NCBI RefSeq assembly: GCF_003574835.2 | Contig: NZ_CP063196.1 | Coordinates: 1,178,001 to 1,242,000, forward strand | DNA: 64,000 nucleotides | Source of the DNA: Thermobifida halotolerans | GTDB taxonomy: Bacteria; Actinomycetota; Actinomycetes; Streptosporangiales; Streptosporangiaceae | Direction: 5' to 3' | Shown here: positions 30,754-39,857 of the stretch, in pieces | Position numbering within the stretch: the first letter of the stretch is position 1 | Layout: each line of letters starts with the position of its first letter | Notes under the pieces: model-generated | The model's input: the letters and a program-made list of their open reading frames with translations, nothing else | What the model was told of the DNA's origin: nothing | Databases searched by the model: none | Made by a program: the position numbers and the translations under genes

Positions 30754-31980
30754 TCAAGGGGAGGCGAGTCTGCGGCAGGCGTCGCGGTCCTCGGGCAGCC
30801 CCACCCGGCGCAGCGCCAGGGCCGTGTTGCCGATCCGGCCGTCCCACAGCCGCTCGTTGGCGACGAGCGCGCGCAGGTAGGTCCGCTGCGCCTCGGTGAG
30901 GTCGTCCGGCGCCGCCGGAGCGGGCGGCGCAGCGGGGAAGGCGGCGCGCAGCAGCGGCCCCCAGTCGAAGGCGACGGTGAAGGGGTGGGCCACGGCGGCG
31001 ACCGCGCACGCGGCGGGCAGCAGCCGGTCGAAGTCCGCGACCCGCGCCAGTGCCGCCTCGACCAGCACGAAACGGGGACCGTACCGCAGTCGCGGCGGCC
31101 GGTGGGTGAACCACGCGTCGGCGGCGGTCGGGTCGGTCAGCGCTGTCAGGATCTCCTCGGTGGCGTCGCAATCCCCGGCCAACGCCGGGGCGAGCGCGGC
31201 GCAGGCGCGCACCGCCGGGTCGGGATCGGACAGGAACTCCCCGGGAGCCTGACCCAGGTCGCCCAGCGCCAGCACGAGACAGGCCCGCTCGTCGCGGTCC
31301 CGGGCACGCCGCGCCGCGTCGGCGATCCGGGAGGCGAGGCGCTCGTCCGTGCTCCCGTCCCCGAGGAGCGCGGCCGTCGCGACCGCCGCGTGCGCGGCAC
31401 TGGTACGCACCCGAGGGGCCGCGTCGTCCAGACACGCGAGGGCCGGTTCCAGGAGCGCTGGCGCGGCGGAGCGGATGTCGACGAGGGCACGGCTCATCAG
31501 CGCGCCGACGCACTCCGCCTCCTCCCTCCACACGCCCGCGTCCCGGGTGAGGACCGCCTCCAGCGCCGCGTCGAGCCGCGCCTGCTCCAGGCCGGGCGGG
31601 AAGGCCGCCGCCGCCAGTTCGTCGTCGGGGATGTCGGGCCGCCCGGCCTCGGCGACGGCGGCGAGGAAGTCCAGCAGCGCCGCCCGCAGCGGCCTGCGCG
31701 TCCCCGGAGCGACGGTGGCCGGGCCGCCCGCGAGGCGGGACAGGGACTCCTCGGCGAGCACACCGGCGACGACCCGGGCCGCCGGAGCCGTCGCCGGCCA
31801 GGGGGCGCCCTGGTGGATCACCGCGCTCCACAGGTGGTCCAGGGCCTGTCCGGTGGCGCCACCGTCGCCGTGGACCAGCGCGCGCAGGTGTGCGGGGGTG
31901 TCGTGGGCCGCGCCGTGGGCGTGGAAGAGCCGTGGCCAGTCGGCGTCGGCGACCGCGTCCCACCCGATCTCGTGGTTCAT
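30754..31980 (-). CDS. HEAT-repeat-like protein
   Basis: A 408-residue, Ala- and Leu-rich all-helical protein. Repeated segments such as CLDDAAPRVRTSAAHAAVATAALLGDG, RACLVLALGDLGQAPGEFLSDPDPAVRACAALAPALAGD and the helical pairs after them look like HEAT repeats. The ATG at 31980 lacks an evident Shine-Dalgarno sequence. It is divergent from the SWIM zinc-finger gene (179 bp between starts). Such HEAT scaffolds bind proteins or nucleic acids; the partner is unknown, but the position beside the MoxR/VWA locus makes a shared function conceivable. Confidence 0.65.
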   Translation of the reverse strand: MNHEIGWDAVADADWPRLFHAHGAAHDTPAHLRALVHGDGGATGQALDHLWSAVIHQGAPWPATAPAARVVAGVLAEESLSRLAGGPATVAPGTRRPLRAALLDFLAAVAEAGRPDIPDDELAAAAFPPGLEQARLDAALEAVLTRDAGVWREEAECVGALMSRALVDIRSAAPALLEPALACLDDAAPRVRTSAAHAAVATAALLGDGSTDERLASRIADAARRARDRDERACLVLALGDLGQAPGEFLSDPDPAVRACAALAPALAGDCDATEEILTALTDPTAADAWFTHRPPRLRYGPRFVLVEAALARVADFDRLLPAACAVAAVAHPFTVAFDWGPLLRAAFPAAPPAPAAPDDLTEAQRTYLRALVANERLWDGRIGNTALALRRVGLPEDRDACRRLASP

Positions 31981-32159
31981 GGCCGCATTGTCCACGGCGC
32001 CACCGACAGACTCCGCACCGCCGCGGAAGCGGCCCCGCCGTTGCCCCGCCGCCTCCGCGGAGCCGGGAGACGGACGCCCGGCAGGGCGCTTCCGGAGGTT
32101 CCTCCCAGGTCGCCGCGGTGATCGCTGTTTTGTCACACCCCGCCCCTACTGTCCTTTCC

Positions 32160-33494
32160 GTGAGCGAACGATGGAGCACCAACGACGTCTGGGCCCTCGC
32201 CCCCGACGCCTCCTCCCGCAAGGCCGCGCAGAAGGTCGCCAAACCCGCCTCGTGGCCGAACCGGGGCTGGCGGGCGGCCGACCCGGGAACCGACGCTCCC
32301 GGAGGAGCCGAGGTGGTGTGGGGCGAGTGCAGGGGCAGCGGGTCCAAGCCCTACCAGGCCGCCGCGCACCTGACCGGTTCCGGTGCGCCCGCCTACCGGT
32401 GCAGCTGCCCCAGCCGCAAGACCCCCTGCAAGCACGTGCTCGCCCTGCTGTACCTGTGGGCCGAGGGCGAGGTCGCCGAGGACACGGGCCCCGCCTGGGT
32501 GGGGGAGTGGCTGACCAGGCGCGCCAGCGCGGCCGGACCCAGGACCGCCGGGGCCGCCAGGAAGACCCCGGCCGACCCCGAGGCCGCGGCCCGCCGCGCC
32601 CGCCTCCGCGAGGAGCGGGTGGCCGACGGCCTCGCCGAGCTGGAGACGTGGCTGCGCGACCAGGTCGGCGCCGGACTGGTCGACAGCCGCCAGAAGGGCT
32701 ACGGGCAGTGGGACGCCGTGGCGGCGCGGCTCGTCGACGCCCAGGCCGGTCGGCTCGCCGAACAGGTGCGCGCCCTGGCCGGGGCCGCGGCCGGACCGGA
32801 CTGGACCGACCGCCTCCTCACCGAGTACGCGCTGCTGCACCTGCTGTGCACCGGCTACCGCCGCCGTGACGAACTGCCCGAACCCGTGCGCGCCACGGTC
32901 CGCGCCCGGATCGGCTTCCCGCCGCCCGAGCCCGACCCCGCCGCGGCGGTCCGCGACCACTGGCACGTCCTGTGCCGCCACGACTTCGACGCCGACCGGG
33001 TGAGCGGCCGCCGGATCTGGCTGCGCGGCCGCGACTCCGGACGCACCGCCATGCTGCTGTCCTTCGCCGGGCCGGGACGCGGCCACGACGCCTCGATCCG
33101 GGTCGGCACCGTCCTCGACGCCGAGCTGGCCTTCCACACCGCCGAGAACCGCGCCGTGGTCACCGCCCGCCACGCCGAACACCGCGCGGCCCCTCCGCCC
33201 GGCGGCTCCGTCGCCGACGCCCTCGCCGACCACGCCCGCGCCCTGGCCGCCGACCCGTGGCTGGAGGCGTGGCCGGTGGTCCTCGCCGACGTCGTCTGCG
33301 CCCGCGACGGCGGCTGGTGGCTCACCGATCCGGCGGGTGAGTCCCTGCCGCTGCGGTCCACCACCGAGTCCGGCTGGCGGCTGTTCGGCGTCAGCGCGGG
33401 CCGCCCCGTCACCGTGGCGGGCGAGTGGACCCCCGACGGCCTGCGCCCGCTCACCGCGTGGGACGGACAGGGACGGATGGTCCCGGTGTCCTGA
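32160..33494 (+). CDS. SWIM zinc-finger protein
   Basis: A 444-residue protein with an N-terminal SWIM finger (YRCSCPSRKTPCKHVLALL, CxCx6CxH, about residues 80-98), which binds zinc and usually nucleic acid or protein. The rest is a large domain without a known name. The GTG at 32160 has no ribosome binding site; TACTGT lies 7 nt upstream, so the transcript may be leaderless. It begins a rightward set: SWIM, DUF5691, MoxR, DUF5682, VWA. E. coli yehQ (SWIM) occurs with yehL (MoxR), yehM and yehP (VWA) in a comparable locus. Confidence 0.85.
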   Translation: MSERWSTNDVWALAPDASSRKAAQKVAKPASWPNRGWRAADPGTDAPGGAEVVWGECRGSGSKPYQAAAHLTGSGAPAYRCSCPSRKTPCKHVLALLYLWAEGEVAEDTGPAWVGEWLTRRASAAGPRTAGAARKTPADPEAAARRARLREERVADGLAELETWLRDQVGAGLVDSRQKGYGQWDAVAARLVDAQAGRLAEQVRALAGAAAGPDWTDRLLTEYALLHLLCTGYRRRDELPEPVRATVRARIGFPPPEPDPAAAVRDHWHVLCRHDFDADRVSGRRIWLRGRDSGRTAMLLSFAGPGRGHDASIRVGTVLDAELAFHTAENRAVVTARHAEHRAAPPPGGSVADALADHARALAADPWLEAWPVVLADVVCARDGGWWLTDPAGESLPLRSTTESGWRLFGVSAGRPVTVAGEWTPDGLRPLTAWDGQGRMVPVS

Positions 33495-33632
33495 CCGCCC
33501 CGCGCGGACGGCAACCACCGGCCCGCCGGTCCCGCCCGACACGTCCACGACGACGGTCCCGTGACGACCGACGGGACACCCGACACACGTGCGGTCACTC
33601 TGTGTGACTGTATGGATACGAAAGGAAAGCGC

Positions 33633-35117
33633 GTGACAGACACCGGTCCCTGGCACGACCTCGTGTCGACGGCGCTGGTGGGTACCGCCCGGCGCGCCGT
33701 GCCGCACACGCCCGGACTGCCCGAGGCGGCCGGCGACGACCCCGCGGCGGTCCTGCTCGACCGCGCGGCCCTGGCCGCCGTGCAGCGCCGCGCGGGCCAC
33801 GTCCCCCGCCGGGTCGCCCCGCCGCCCGCGGCCCCGGCCGAGACCGCGCCCCACCTCCGCGCCGCGGCCGTCACCCGACTGAACTCCATCCTCACCGGCC
33901 CCCACCGCGACCTGCTCGCCGAATGGCTGGACCTCGCCGTCGCCACCGGCCGCCGCCTGCCGCCGGAACTGCTGCCCGCCCTGCTCGACCGCGGCCGCCA
34001 CGAGACCGCGCTGCGCCCGGCCCTCGCCCGCCTCGGCGGCGAACGGGCCCGGTGGCTGGCCCGCCACAACCCCGCCTGGGCCTACCTCGACGACGCCGTC
34101 GAGACCGCCTTCGACCCCGAGGAGTGGAAGACCGGCACGGCCGGGCAGCGCCGCGCCCAACTGGCCGCGCTGCGCCGCACCGACCCCGCCGCGGCCCGCG
34201 ACCTGCTCGCCGAGACGTGGCCGAACGAGCGGGCCGAGCAGCGGCTGCGACTCCTGGAGACCTTCCGGACCGGTCTGTCGCGCGAGGACGAGCCGTTCCT
34301 CGACACGGCGCTGGACGACCGCGCCTCCAGGGTGCGCGCCCTGGCCGCGACCCTGCTGGCGCAACTGCCCGACAGCGCCCACAGCCGCCGCCTCGCCGCG
34401 CACGCCGTCCGCCTGCTCCGCCGTCCCCGCCCCCGCCGGCCGGTCGAGATCACCCTGCCCGACCTCGCCGACACCGACCTCGCCGCGGCGCTCGGCGTCA
34501 GCCCCACCGACACCGCCGACCCCAAGGGTGACAAGCGCCGCGAACGCCTGTGGGCCCTGGTCTCCCACACGCCCCTGGAGACCTGGATCGGCCACCTCGG
34601 CGACACCCCGGTCGACGTCGTGGCCGCGACCGGGGACTGGGACCTGTGCTGCGCCCTGGCCAACGCCGCCGTGCTGCAACGCGACCGCGCATGGGCCCGG
34701 GCGCTCCTCACCCCCATGATGACCCGGCTCGTCAACCACCAGAACCCGCGGGCCAGCCGGGCGTCCGCGCTGCTGGCCCTGCTGGACGCCGAGGAGCAGT
34801 GCGCCTGGGTGCTGCGCTGGAGCGGCTCCCGGCCGACCGCGCAGCGGCTCCTCCCGCTCCTCGAACAGCTCGACTGCCGGTGGAGCGCGGATCTCGCCGC
34901 GACGGTGACCGAGGTGATCCTCGACCCGGAACGGACCACCATGTCGCTGCTGACGCGACTGTGCCACCACGCCGCCACCAGACTCGACCCCGCCCTGCAC
35001 CGGCGCTTCGCCGAAGCCGCCGACCACCACCGCGACGACGACAACAACCAGGCCACCGTGGCCGACCTCGCGGGAACCCTGAAATTCCGCGACGACATGC
35101 GCAAGGAGCTGATGTGA
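33633..35117 (+). CDS. DUF5691 family protein of the MoxR/VWA locus
   Basis: A 494-residue protein, helix-rich with Arg/Leu-rich repeats (for example ARLGGERARWLARHNPAWAYL and FLDTALDDRASRVRALAATLLAQLPDS), consistent with HEAT-like structure. The family name DUF5691 is my assignment from position and pattern. I chose the GTG at 33633 because AAAGGAAAG lies just upstream; an ATG at 33612 is possible. The stop overlaps the MoxR start (GTGA), so they are co-translated. A GTCAC-5 nt-GTGAC inverted repeat lies at 33594-33608 in front of the gene. Confidence 0.7.
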   Translation: MTDTGPWHDLVSTALVGTARRAVPHTPGLPEAAGDDPAAVLLDRAALAAVQRRAGHVPRRVAPPPAAPAETAPHLRAAAVTRLNSILTGPHRDLLAEWLDLAVATGRRLPPELLPALLDRGRHETALRPALARLGGERARWLARHNPAWAYLDDAVETAFDPEEWKTGTAGQRRAQLAALRRTDPAAARDLLAETWPNERAEQRLRLLETFRTGLSREDEPFLDTALDDRASRVRALAATLLAQLPDSAHSRRLAAHAVRLLRRPRPRRPVEITLPDLADTDLAAALGVSPTDTADPKGDKRRERLWALVSHTPLETWIGHLGDTPVDVVAATGDWDLCCALANAAVLQRDRAWARALLTPMMTRLVNHQNPRASRASALLALLDAEEQCAWVLRWSGSRPTAQRLLPLLEQLDCRWSADLAATVTEVILDPERTTMSLLTRLCHHAATRLDPALHRRFAEAADHHRDDDNNQATVADLAGTLKFRDDMRKELM

Positions 35118-36208
35118 GCACCCAGACCCCCGCCGTGCTGCGCCCGCACGCCGAGCAGGCCTACGCCGACGAACTCGCCGCCCTCGCCAAGGCCGACGAC
35201 CGCCCCCGCCCGCCCGGCTGGAAACTGTCGCCCTGGGCCGTCACCCAGTACGTCCTCGGCACCACCCTCGACGACGGCACCGAGATCACCCCCAAGTACG
35301 TCGGCGCGCGCCGCGTGGTCGAGGTCGCCGTCGCCACCCTGGCCACCGACCGCGCCCTGCTGCTGCTCGGCGTGCCCGGCACCGCCAAGACCTGGCTGTC
35401 CGAACACCTCGCCGCCGCCGTCGCCGGAGACTCCACACTGCTGGTCCAGGGCACGGCGGGCACCGCCGAGGAGGCCGTGCGCTACGGCTGGAACTACGCC
35501 CGGCTGCTCGCCGAGGGCCCCTCGGAGCAGGCGCTGGTGCCCAGCCCGGTCATGACCGCCATGTCCGAGGGGCGCCTGGCCCGCGTCGAGGAGCTCACCC
35601 GCATCCCCTCCGACGTGCAGGACGCGCTGATCACCATCCTGTCGGAGAAGACCCTGCCGGTGCCCGAGCTCGGCATCGAGGTGCAGGCCCGGCGCGGCTT
35701 CAACATCATCGCCACCGCCAACGACCGCGACCGCGGCGTCAACGACCTGTCCAGCGCGCTGCGCCGCCGCTTCAACACCGTCGTGCTGCCGGTCCCGCAG
35801 ACCGCCGACGACGAGGTCGAGATCGTCACCCGCCGCGTCGCCCAACTGGGCCGCAACCTCGACCTGCCCGAGGTGCCCGCCGGACTCACCGAGATCCGCC
35901 GGGTCGTCACCGTCTTCCGGGAACTGCGCAACGGCGTCACCGAGGACGGCCGCACCAAGGTCAAGTCCCCCAGCGGCACCCTCAGCACCGCCGAGGCGAT
36001 CTCCGTCATCACCAACGGCATCGCCCTGGCCGCGCACTTCGGCGACGGCGTGCTGCGCCCCGGCGACGTCGCCGCCGGGATCAGCGGCGCGGTCGTGCAG
36101 GACCCGGTCTCCGACGGCGTGGTGTGGCGCGAGTACCTGGAGACCGTGGTGCGCGAACGCGACGACTGGGACGACTTCTACCGCGCCTGCCGGGAGGCGA
36201 GCCGCTGA
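35114..36208 (+). CDS. MoxR-family AAA+ ATPase
   Basis: A 364-residue AAA+ ATPase with Walker A GVPGTAKT (residues 86-93), an acidic Walker B-like LARVEELTRIP, and a sensor segment FNIIATANDRDRGVNDLSSALRRRFN with the arginine finger region. The family is MoxR/RavA-like, chaperones that remodel protein complexes and nearly always pair with VWA proteins. It is coupled at both ends, GTGA from the DUF5691 gene and TGATG into the DUF5682 gene. It corresponds to YehL in the E. coli set. Confidence 0.9.
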   Translation: MSTQTPAVLRPHAEQAYADELAALAKADDRPRPPGWKLSPWAVTQYVLGTTLDDGTEITPKYVGARRVVEVAVATLATDRALLLLGVPGTAKTWLSEHLAAAVAGDSTLLVQGTAGTAEEAVRYGWNYARLLAEGPSEQALVPSPVMTAMSEGRLARVEELTRIPSDVQDALITILSEKTLPVPELGIEVQARRGFNIIATANDRDRGVNDLSSALRRRFNTVVLPVPQTADDEVEIVTRRVAQLGRNLDLPEVPAGLTEIRRVVTVFRELRNGVTEDGRTKVKSPSGTLSTAEAISVITNGIALAAHFGDGVLRPGDVAAGISGAVVQDPVSDGVVWREYLETVVRERDDWDDFYRACREASR

Positions 36209-38448
36209 TGCCCAAGGTCGACACCGAACGCGTCCACGTCCTGGGCGTCCGCCACCACGGCCCCGGGTCGGCGCGCGCGGTCCGCGCGGAACTGGAGCGG
36301 CTGCGCCCCGACGCCGTGCTGATCGAGGGTCCCCCCGAGGCCGACGCGCTCACCGGGCTCGTCAACGGCCTGGAACCGCCGGTCGCGCTGCTCGCCTACG
36401 ACCAGTCCGACCCGGCCCGCGCCGCGTTCTGGCCGTTCGCCGCCTTCTCCCCGGAGTGGCAGGCGCTGCGCCACGCCGCCGACCACGGCGCCGAGGTGCG
36501 TTTCTGCGACCTTCCGGCCGCCCACACCCTGGCCGGGGAGCAGGAGGCCCCCGAAGGGGAGCAGACGCGCGCCCGCGTCGACCCGCTCGGCGTGCTCGCC
36601 GAGGCCGCGGGCTACGACGACCCCGAACGCTGGTGGGACGACGTCGTGGAGCAGCGCGACGCCGACGGCCCGTCCCCGTTCCCCGCCATCGCCGAGGCGA
36701 TGGCGGCGGTGCGCGCCGAACTCGCCCCCGAACCCGAGACCGAGCGCGAGGCCCGCCGCGAGGCGCACATGCGCCAGGTGCTGCGCGCCACCCTGCGCGC
36801 CGGACACCGGAAGGTGGCCGTGGTGTGCGGCGCCTGGCACGTGCCCGCCCTGCTGGACCTGCCCAGCGCCGCCTCCGACTCCCGCCTGCTGCGCGGCCTG
36901 CCCAAGACGAAGGTCGCCGCCACCTGGATTCCGTGGACGCACGGACGGCTCGCGGCCTCGGGCGGCTACCGCGCCGGGGTGCGCTCACCCGGCTGGTACC
37001 ACCACCTGTTCACCGTGCCCGACCGGCCCGTGGAGCGGTGGCTGACCGAGGCGGCGCGGCGGCTGCGGGACAAGGACCAGCCGGTGTCGTCCTCCCACGT
37101 CATCGAGGCGGTGCGGCTGTGCGGGGGACTGGCCGCCCTGCGCGGCCGCCCCCTGGCGGGACTGGAGGAGATCGCCGAGGCCACCTCGGCGGTGCTGTGC
37201 GAGGGGTCGCAGGCGCGCGCCCGGCTCGTGCACGACGCCATGGCCCTGGGCGAGCGGCTCGGCGCGGTCCCGCCCACCACGCCCACGGTCCCGCTGCAAC
37301 GCGACCTCGCCGCCCGGCAGAAGCGACTGCGCCTCAAACCCGAGGCGCTCGACCGGGACCTCACCCTCGACCTGCGCAGGGAACTCGACCGGGAACGCAG
37401 CGCCCTGCTGCACCGGCTGCGGCTGCTCGGCGTGCAATGGGGGCGGCCCCGCCACGACACCGTCCGCTCGCGCGGCACGTTCCGCGAGACCTGGACCCTG
37501 CGCTGGGAGCCCGAGGCCGACCTCGCGGTCATCGAGGCCAGCCGGTGGGGCACCACCGTCGCCGCGGCGACCGCGGCGCGCGTGCACGCCGACGCCGCCG
37601 ACGCCGACCTGCCCACACTGACCCGGCTCATCGAGGACTGCCTGCTCGCCGACCTGCCCGACGCCGTCTCCGCCGTGGTGGCGCGGGTGTCGGAGCGGGC
37701 CGCCGAGGACGCCGACATCCAGCACCTGATGAAGGCGCTGCCCCCGCTGGCGCGCTCCTCCCGCTACGGCAGCGTCCGCCGCTTCGACGCCGACGCGCTG
37801 CGCGGCATCGCCGTGGAACTGCTGCGCCGCGTCTGCGTGGGGCTGGCCGCGGCGCTGGGCGGACTGGGCGAGGACGCCGCCGCCCCGATGGCCGCCGCCG
37901 TCGACGCCACCCACGGAGCGGCCGTCCTGCTCGGCGGCGACGCCGAGGACGAGTGGCTCGACGCCCTGGTCTCCCTGGCGCCCCGCGGCGCCGTCCCCGG
38001 CCGCGTCGCCGGACGGGTGCACCGCATCCTCCGCGACAGCGACCGCCTGGACGCCGACACCCTGCACATCCGGCTGAGCCAGATCGCCTCACCCGGCACC
38101 GCGCCCGAGCGCACCGCCGCCTGGATCGAGGGGTTTCTGTCGGGGAGCGGACTGCTGCTGGTGCACGACCCCGCGCTGCTCGATCTCGTCGACCGGTGGC
38201 TCACCGGCCTCGGCGAGCGCGCGTTCGTCGACGTGCTGCCGCTGCTGCGCCGCACCTTCGGCGGCTTCGCCGCACCCGAGCGCCGCGCCGTAGCCGACCG
38301 GGTGGCCCGGGCCGACGACGCCCCCGGCCGGTACGGCGACGGCGAGCAGCCGACCGACGCCGAACGGGCCGCTCCCGCCGTGGCCGCGGTCGCTGTGATC
38401 CTCGGCCTGCCCGCCCCGACCCCACCGCACGAAAGGCAACCGGTATGA
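36208..38448 (+). CDS. DUF5682 family protein (YehM-like)
   Basis: A 746-residue protein. The N-terminal half has the segment HVLGVRHHGPGSARAVRAELERLRPDAVLIEGPPEAD, then VAVVCGAWHVPALLDL at about residue 205. GxRHHGPGS and GxWH are reminiscent of the TraB/EreA-like fold with metal-ligand histidines, so an enzyme is possible. The C-terminal half is helical. It overlaps the MoxR stop (TGATG) and the VWA start (ATGA). Its length matches YehM of E. coli, which lies between the MoxR and VWA genes there as well. No activity is established. Confidence 0.78.
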   Translation: MPKVDTERVHVLGVRHHGPGSARAVRAELERLRPDAVLIEGPPEADALTGLVNGLEPPVALLAYDQSDPARAAFWPFAAFSPEWQALRHAADHGAEVRFCDLPAAHTLAGEQEAPEGEQTRARVDPLGVLAEAAGYDDPERWWDDVVEQRDADGPSPFPAIAEAMAAVRAELAPEPETEREARREAHMRQVLRATLRAGHRKVAVVCGAWHVPALLDLPSAASDSRLLRGLPKTKVAATWIPWTHGRLAASGGYRAGVRSPGWYHHLFTVPDRPVERWLTEAARRLRDKDQPVSSSHVIEAVRLCGGLAALRGRPLAGLEEIAEATSAVLCEGSQARARLVHDAMALGERLGAVPPTTPTVPLQRDLAARQKRLRLKPEALDRDLTLDLRRELDRERSALLHRLRLLGVQWGRPRHDTVRSRGTFRETWTLRWEPEADLAVIEASRWGTTVAAATAARVHADAADADLPTLTRLIEDCLLADLPDAVSAVVARVSERAAEDADIQHLMKALPPLARSSRYGSVRRFDADALRGIAVELLRRVCVGLAAALGGLGEDAAAPMAAAVDATHGAAVLLGGDAEDEWLDALVSLAPRGAVPGRVAGRVHRILRDSDRLDADTLHIRLSQIASPGTAPERTAAWIEGFLSGSGLLLVHDPALLDLVDRWLTGLGERAFVDVLPLLRRTFGGFAAPERRAVADRVARADDAPGRYGDGEQPTDAERAAPAVAAVAVILGLPAPTPPHERQPV

Positions 38449-39626
38449 ACAACGACCTCGACGCGGCCGCGGCGAGCACGTCGGAGCGGACGCGGCGCTG
38501 GCGGCTGGTGCTCGGCGCCGAGGCCGACGCGGCCTGCGGCGGGCCGGGCGGCGACGACGCCCGCATGGACGCCGCACTGGCCGCCCTCTACGACAGCGGC
38601 GGGGAGGAGGGCGCACAGCGGTCGGCCGGACTCGGCTCCTCCGCGCCGAAGGTGGCGCGCTGGCTCGGCGACATCCGCCGCTACTTCCCGTCCACCGTCG
38701 TGCGGGTGATGCAGCACGACGCCATGCGGCGGCTGGGGCTGCGGCAGTTGCTGCTGGAACCGGAGATGATGGAGGCGGTCGAGCCCGACGTCCACCTCGT
38801 GGGCACTCTGCTGTCCCTGAAGGACGTCATGCCGCAGACCGCCCGCGAGTCGGCGCGCGTGGTGGTCCGCTCCGTGGTCGGGGAACTGGAGCGCAAGCTG
38901 GCCCAGCACACCCGCTCGGTGGTCCAGGGCGCGCTCGACCGCTCGGCGCGCACCACCCGTCCCCGGCGGGTCGCCGACATCGACTGGGACCGCACCATCC
39001 GCCGCAACCTCCAGCACTACCTGCCCGAACAGCGCACCGTCGTGCCGCAGACCCTGATCGGCTACGGGCGGCGCAGCCGGGGAGTGCAGCGCGACGTCGT
39101 CCTCGCCATCGACCAGAGCGGATCGATGGCCTCGTCGGTGGTGTACGCCAGCGTGTTCGGCGCGGTGCTGGGGTCGATGCGGACCCTGCGCACCTCCCTG
39201 GTGGTGTTCGACACCTCCGTCGTCGACCTCACCGAGCGGTTGAGCGACCCGGTCGAGGTGCTGTTCGGCACGCAACTCGGCGGCGGCACCGACATCAACC
39301 GGGCCGTCGCCTACTGCCAGGGGCTCCTCACCCGCCCCGCCGACTCGGTCTTCGTGCTGATCAGCGACCTGTACGAGGGCGGCATCCGCGAGGAGATGGT
39401 GCGCCGCGTGGCCGAGATGACCGCGGCCGGGGTGCAGGTGGTGGTGCTGCTCGCGCTCTCCGACGAGGGCGCGCCCGCCTACGACCGCGGCAACGCCGCG
39501 GCCCTGGCCGCGCTGGGGGTGCCCGCGTTCGCCTGCACGCCCGACATGTTCCCGGACCTGATGGCCGCGGCCATCCAGGGGCGGCCGCTCACCGCCTGGG
39601 CGGAGCGGTACGGGGACCTCTCGTAG
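38445..39626 (+). CDS. VWA-domain protein, MoxR partner
   Basis: A 393-residue protein. Residues about 1-210 are a helical region with an RRNLQHYLPEQRTVVPQTLIGYGRR stretch common in MoxR-linked VWA proteins. The VWA domain follows with an intact MIDAS: DQSGS at 223-227, a TQLGGGTDI segment, and VLISDLYEG. It binds metal and probably client protein, with the MoxR ATPase supplying energy. The ATG overlaps the DUF5682 stop (ATGA). It closes the five-gene set and corresponds to YehP. Confidence 0.88.
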   Translation: MNNDLDAAAASTSERTRRWRLVLGAEADAACGGPGGDDARMDAALAALYDSGGEEGAQRSAGLGSSAPKVARWLGDIRRYFPSTVVRVMQHDAMRRLGLRQLLLEPEMMEAVEPDVHLVGTLLSLKDVMPQTARESARVVVRSVVGELERKLAQHTRSVVQGALDRSARTTRPRRVADIDWDRTIRRNLQHYLPEQRTVVPQTLIGYGRRSRGVQRDVVLAIDQSGSMASSVVYASVFGAVLGSMRTLRTSLVVFDTSVVDLTERLSDPVEVLFGTQLGGGTDINRAVAYCQGLLTRPADSVFVLISDLYEGGIREEMVRRVAEMTAAGVQVVVLLALSDEGAPAYDRGNAAALAALGVPAFACTPDMFPDLMAAAIQGRPLTAWAERYGDLS

Positions 39627-39676
39627 GAGGCTTCCGGCGGGTCGTCTCCGGGGACGGGGGTCCGTGGTGCGGGACA

Positions 39677-39695
39677 CCTCCCCAGCGCGGGGAGG
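39677..39695 (+). terminator. Hairpin after the VWA gene
   Basis: CCTCCCC (39677-39683) pairs perfectly with GGGGAGG (39689-39695) around AGCGC, 50 bp after the VWA stop. The rest of 39627-39857 holds no gene that I can support. Confidence 0.5.
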
Positions 39696-39857
39696 CGCGG
39701 GCGGACGTGGCACCGGGAGCGCCGTGACCGCCCACCGCCCCACCCGTGCTCACCCGCCCCGGGCGCCCGCCTGGAACGCCGCGCCCCCTCCCCGACTCTC
39801 CGGCACCGGTTGCGAGGCCCCGGGGCCGGGCGGTTCGCGGCGCGGACCGCCGGCGCC

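Noticed and set aside
36456-39626. A rightward frame of more than 1,050 codons that includes the VWA gene and runs back into DUF5682
   Set aside because: The upstream part is Arg/Ala-rich out-of-frame sequence; the ATGA overlap at 38445 and the complete DUF5682 frame define the true start.
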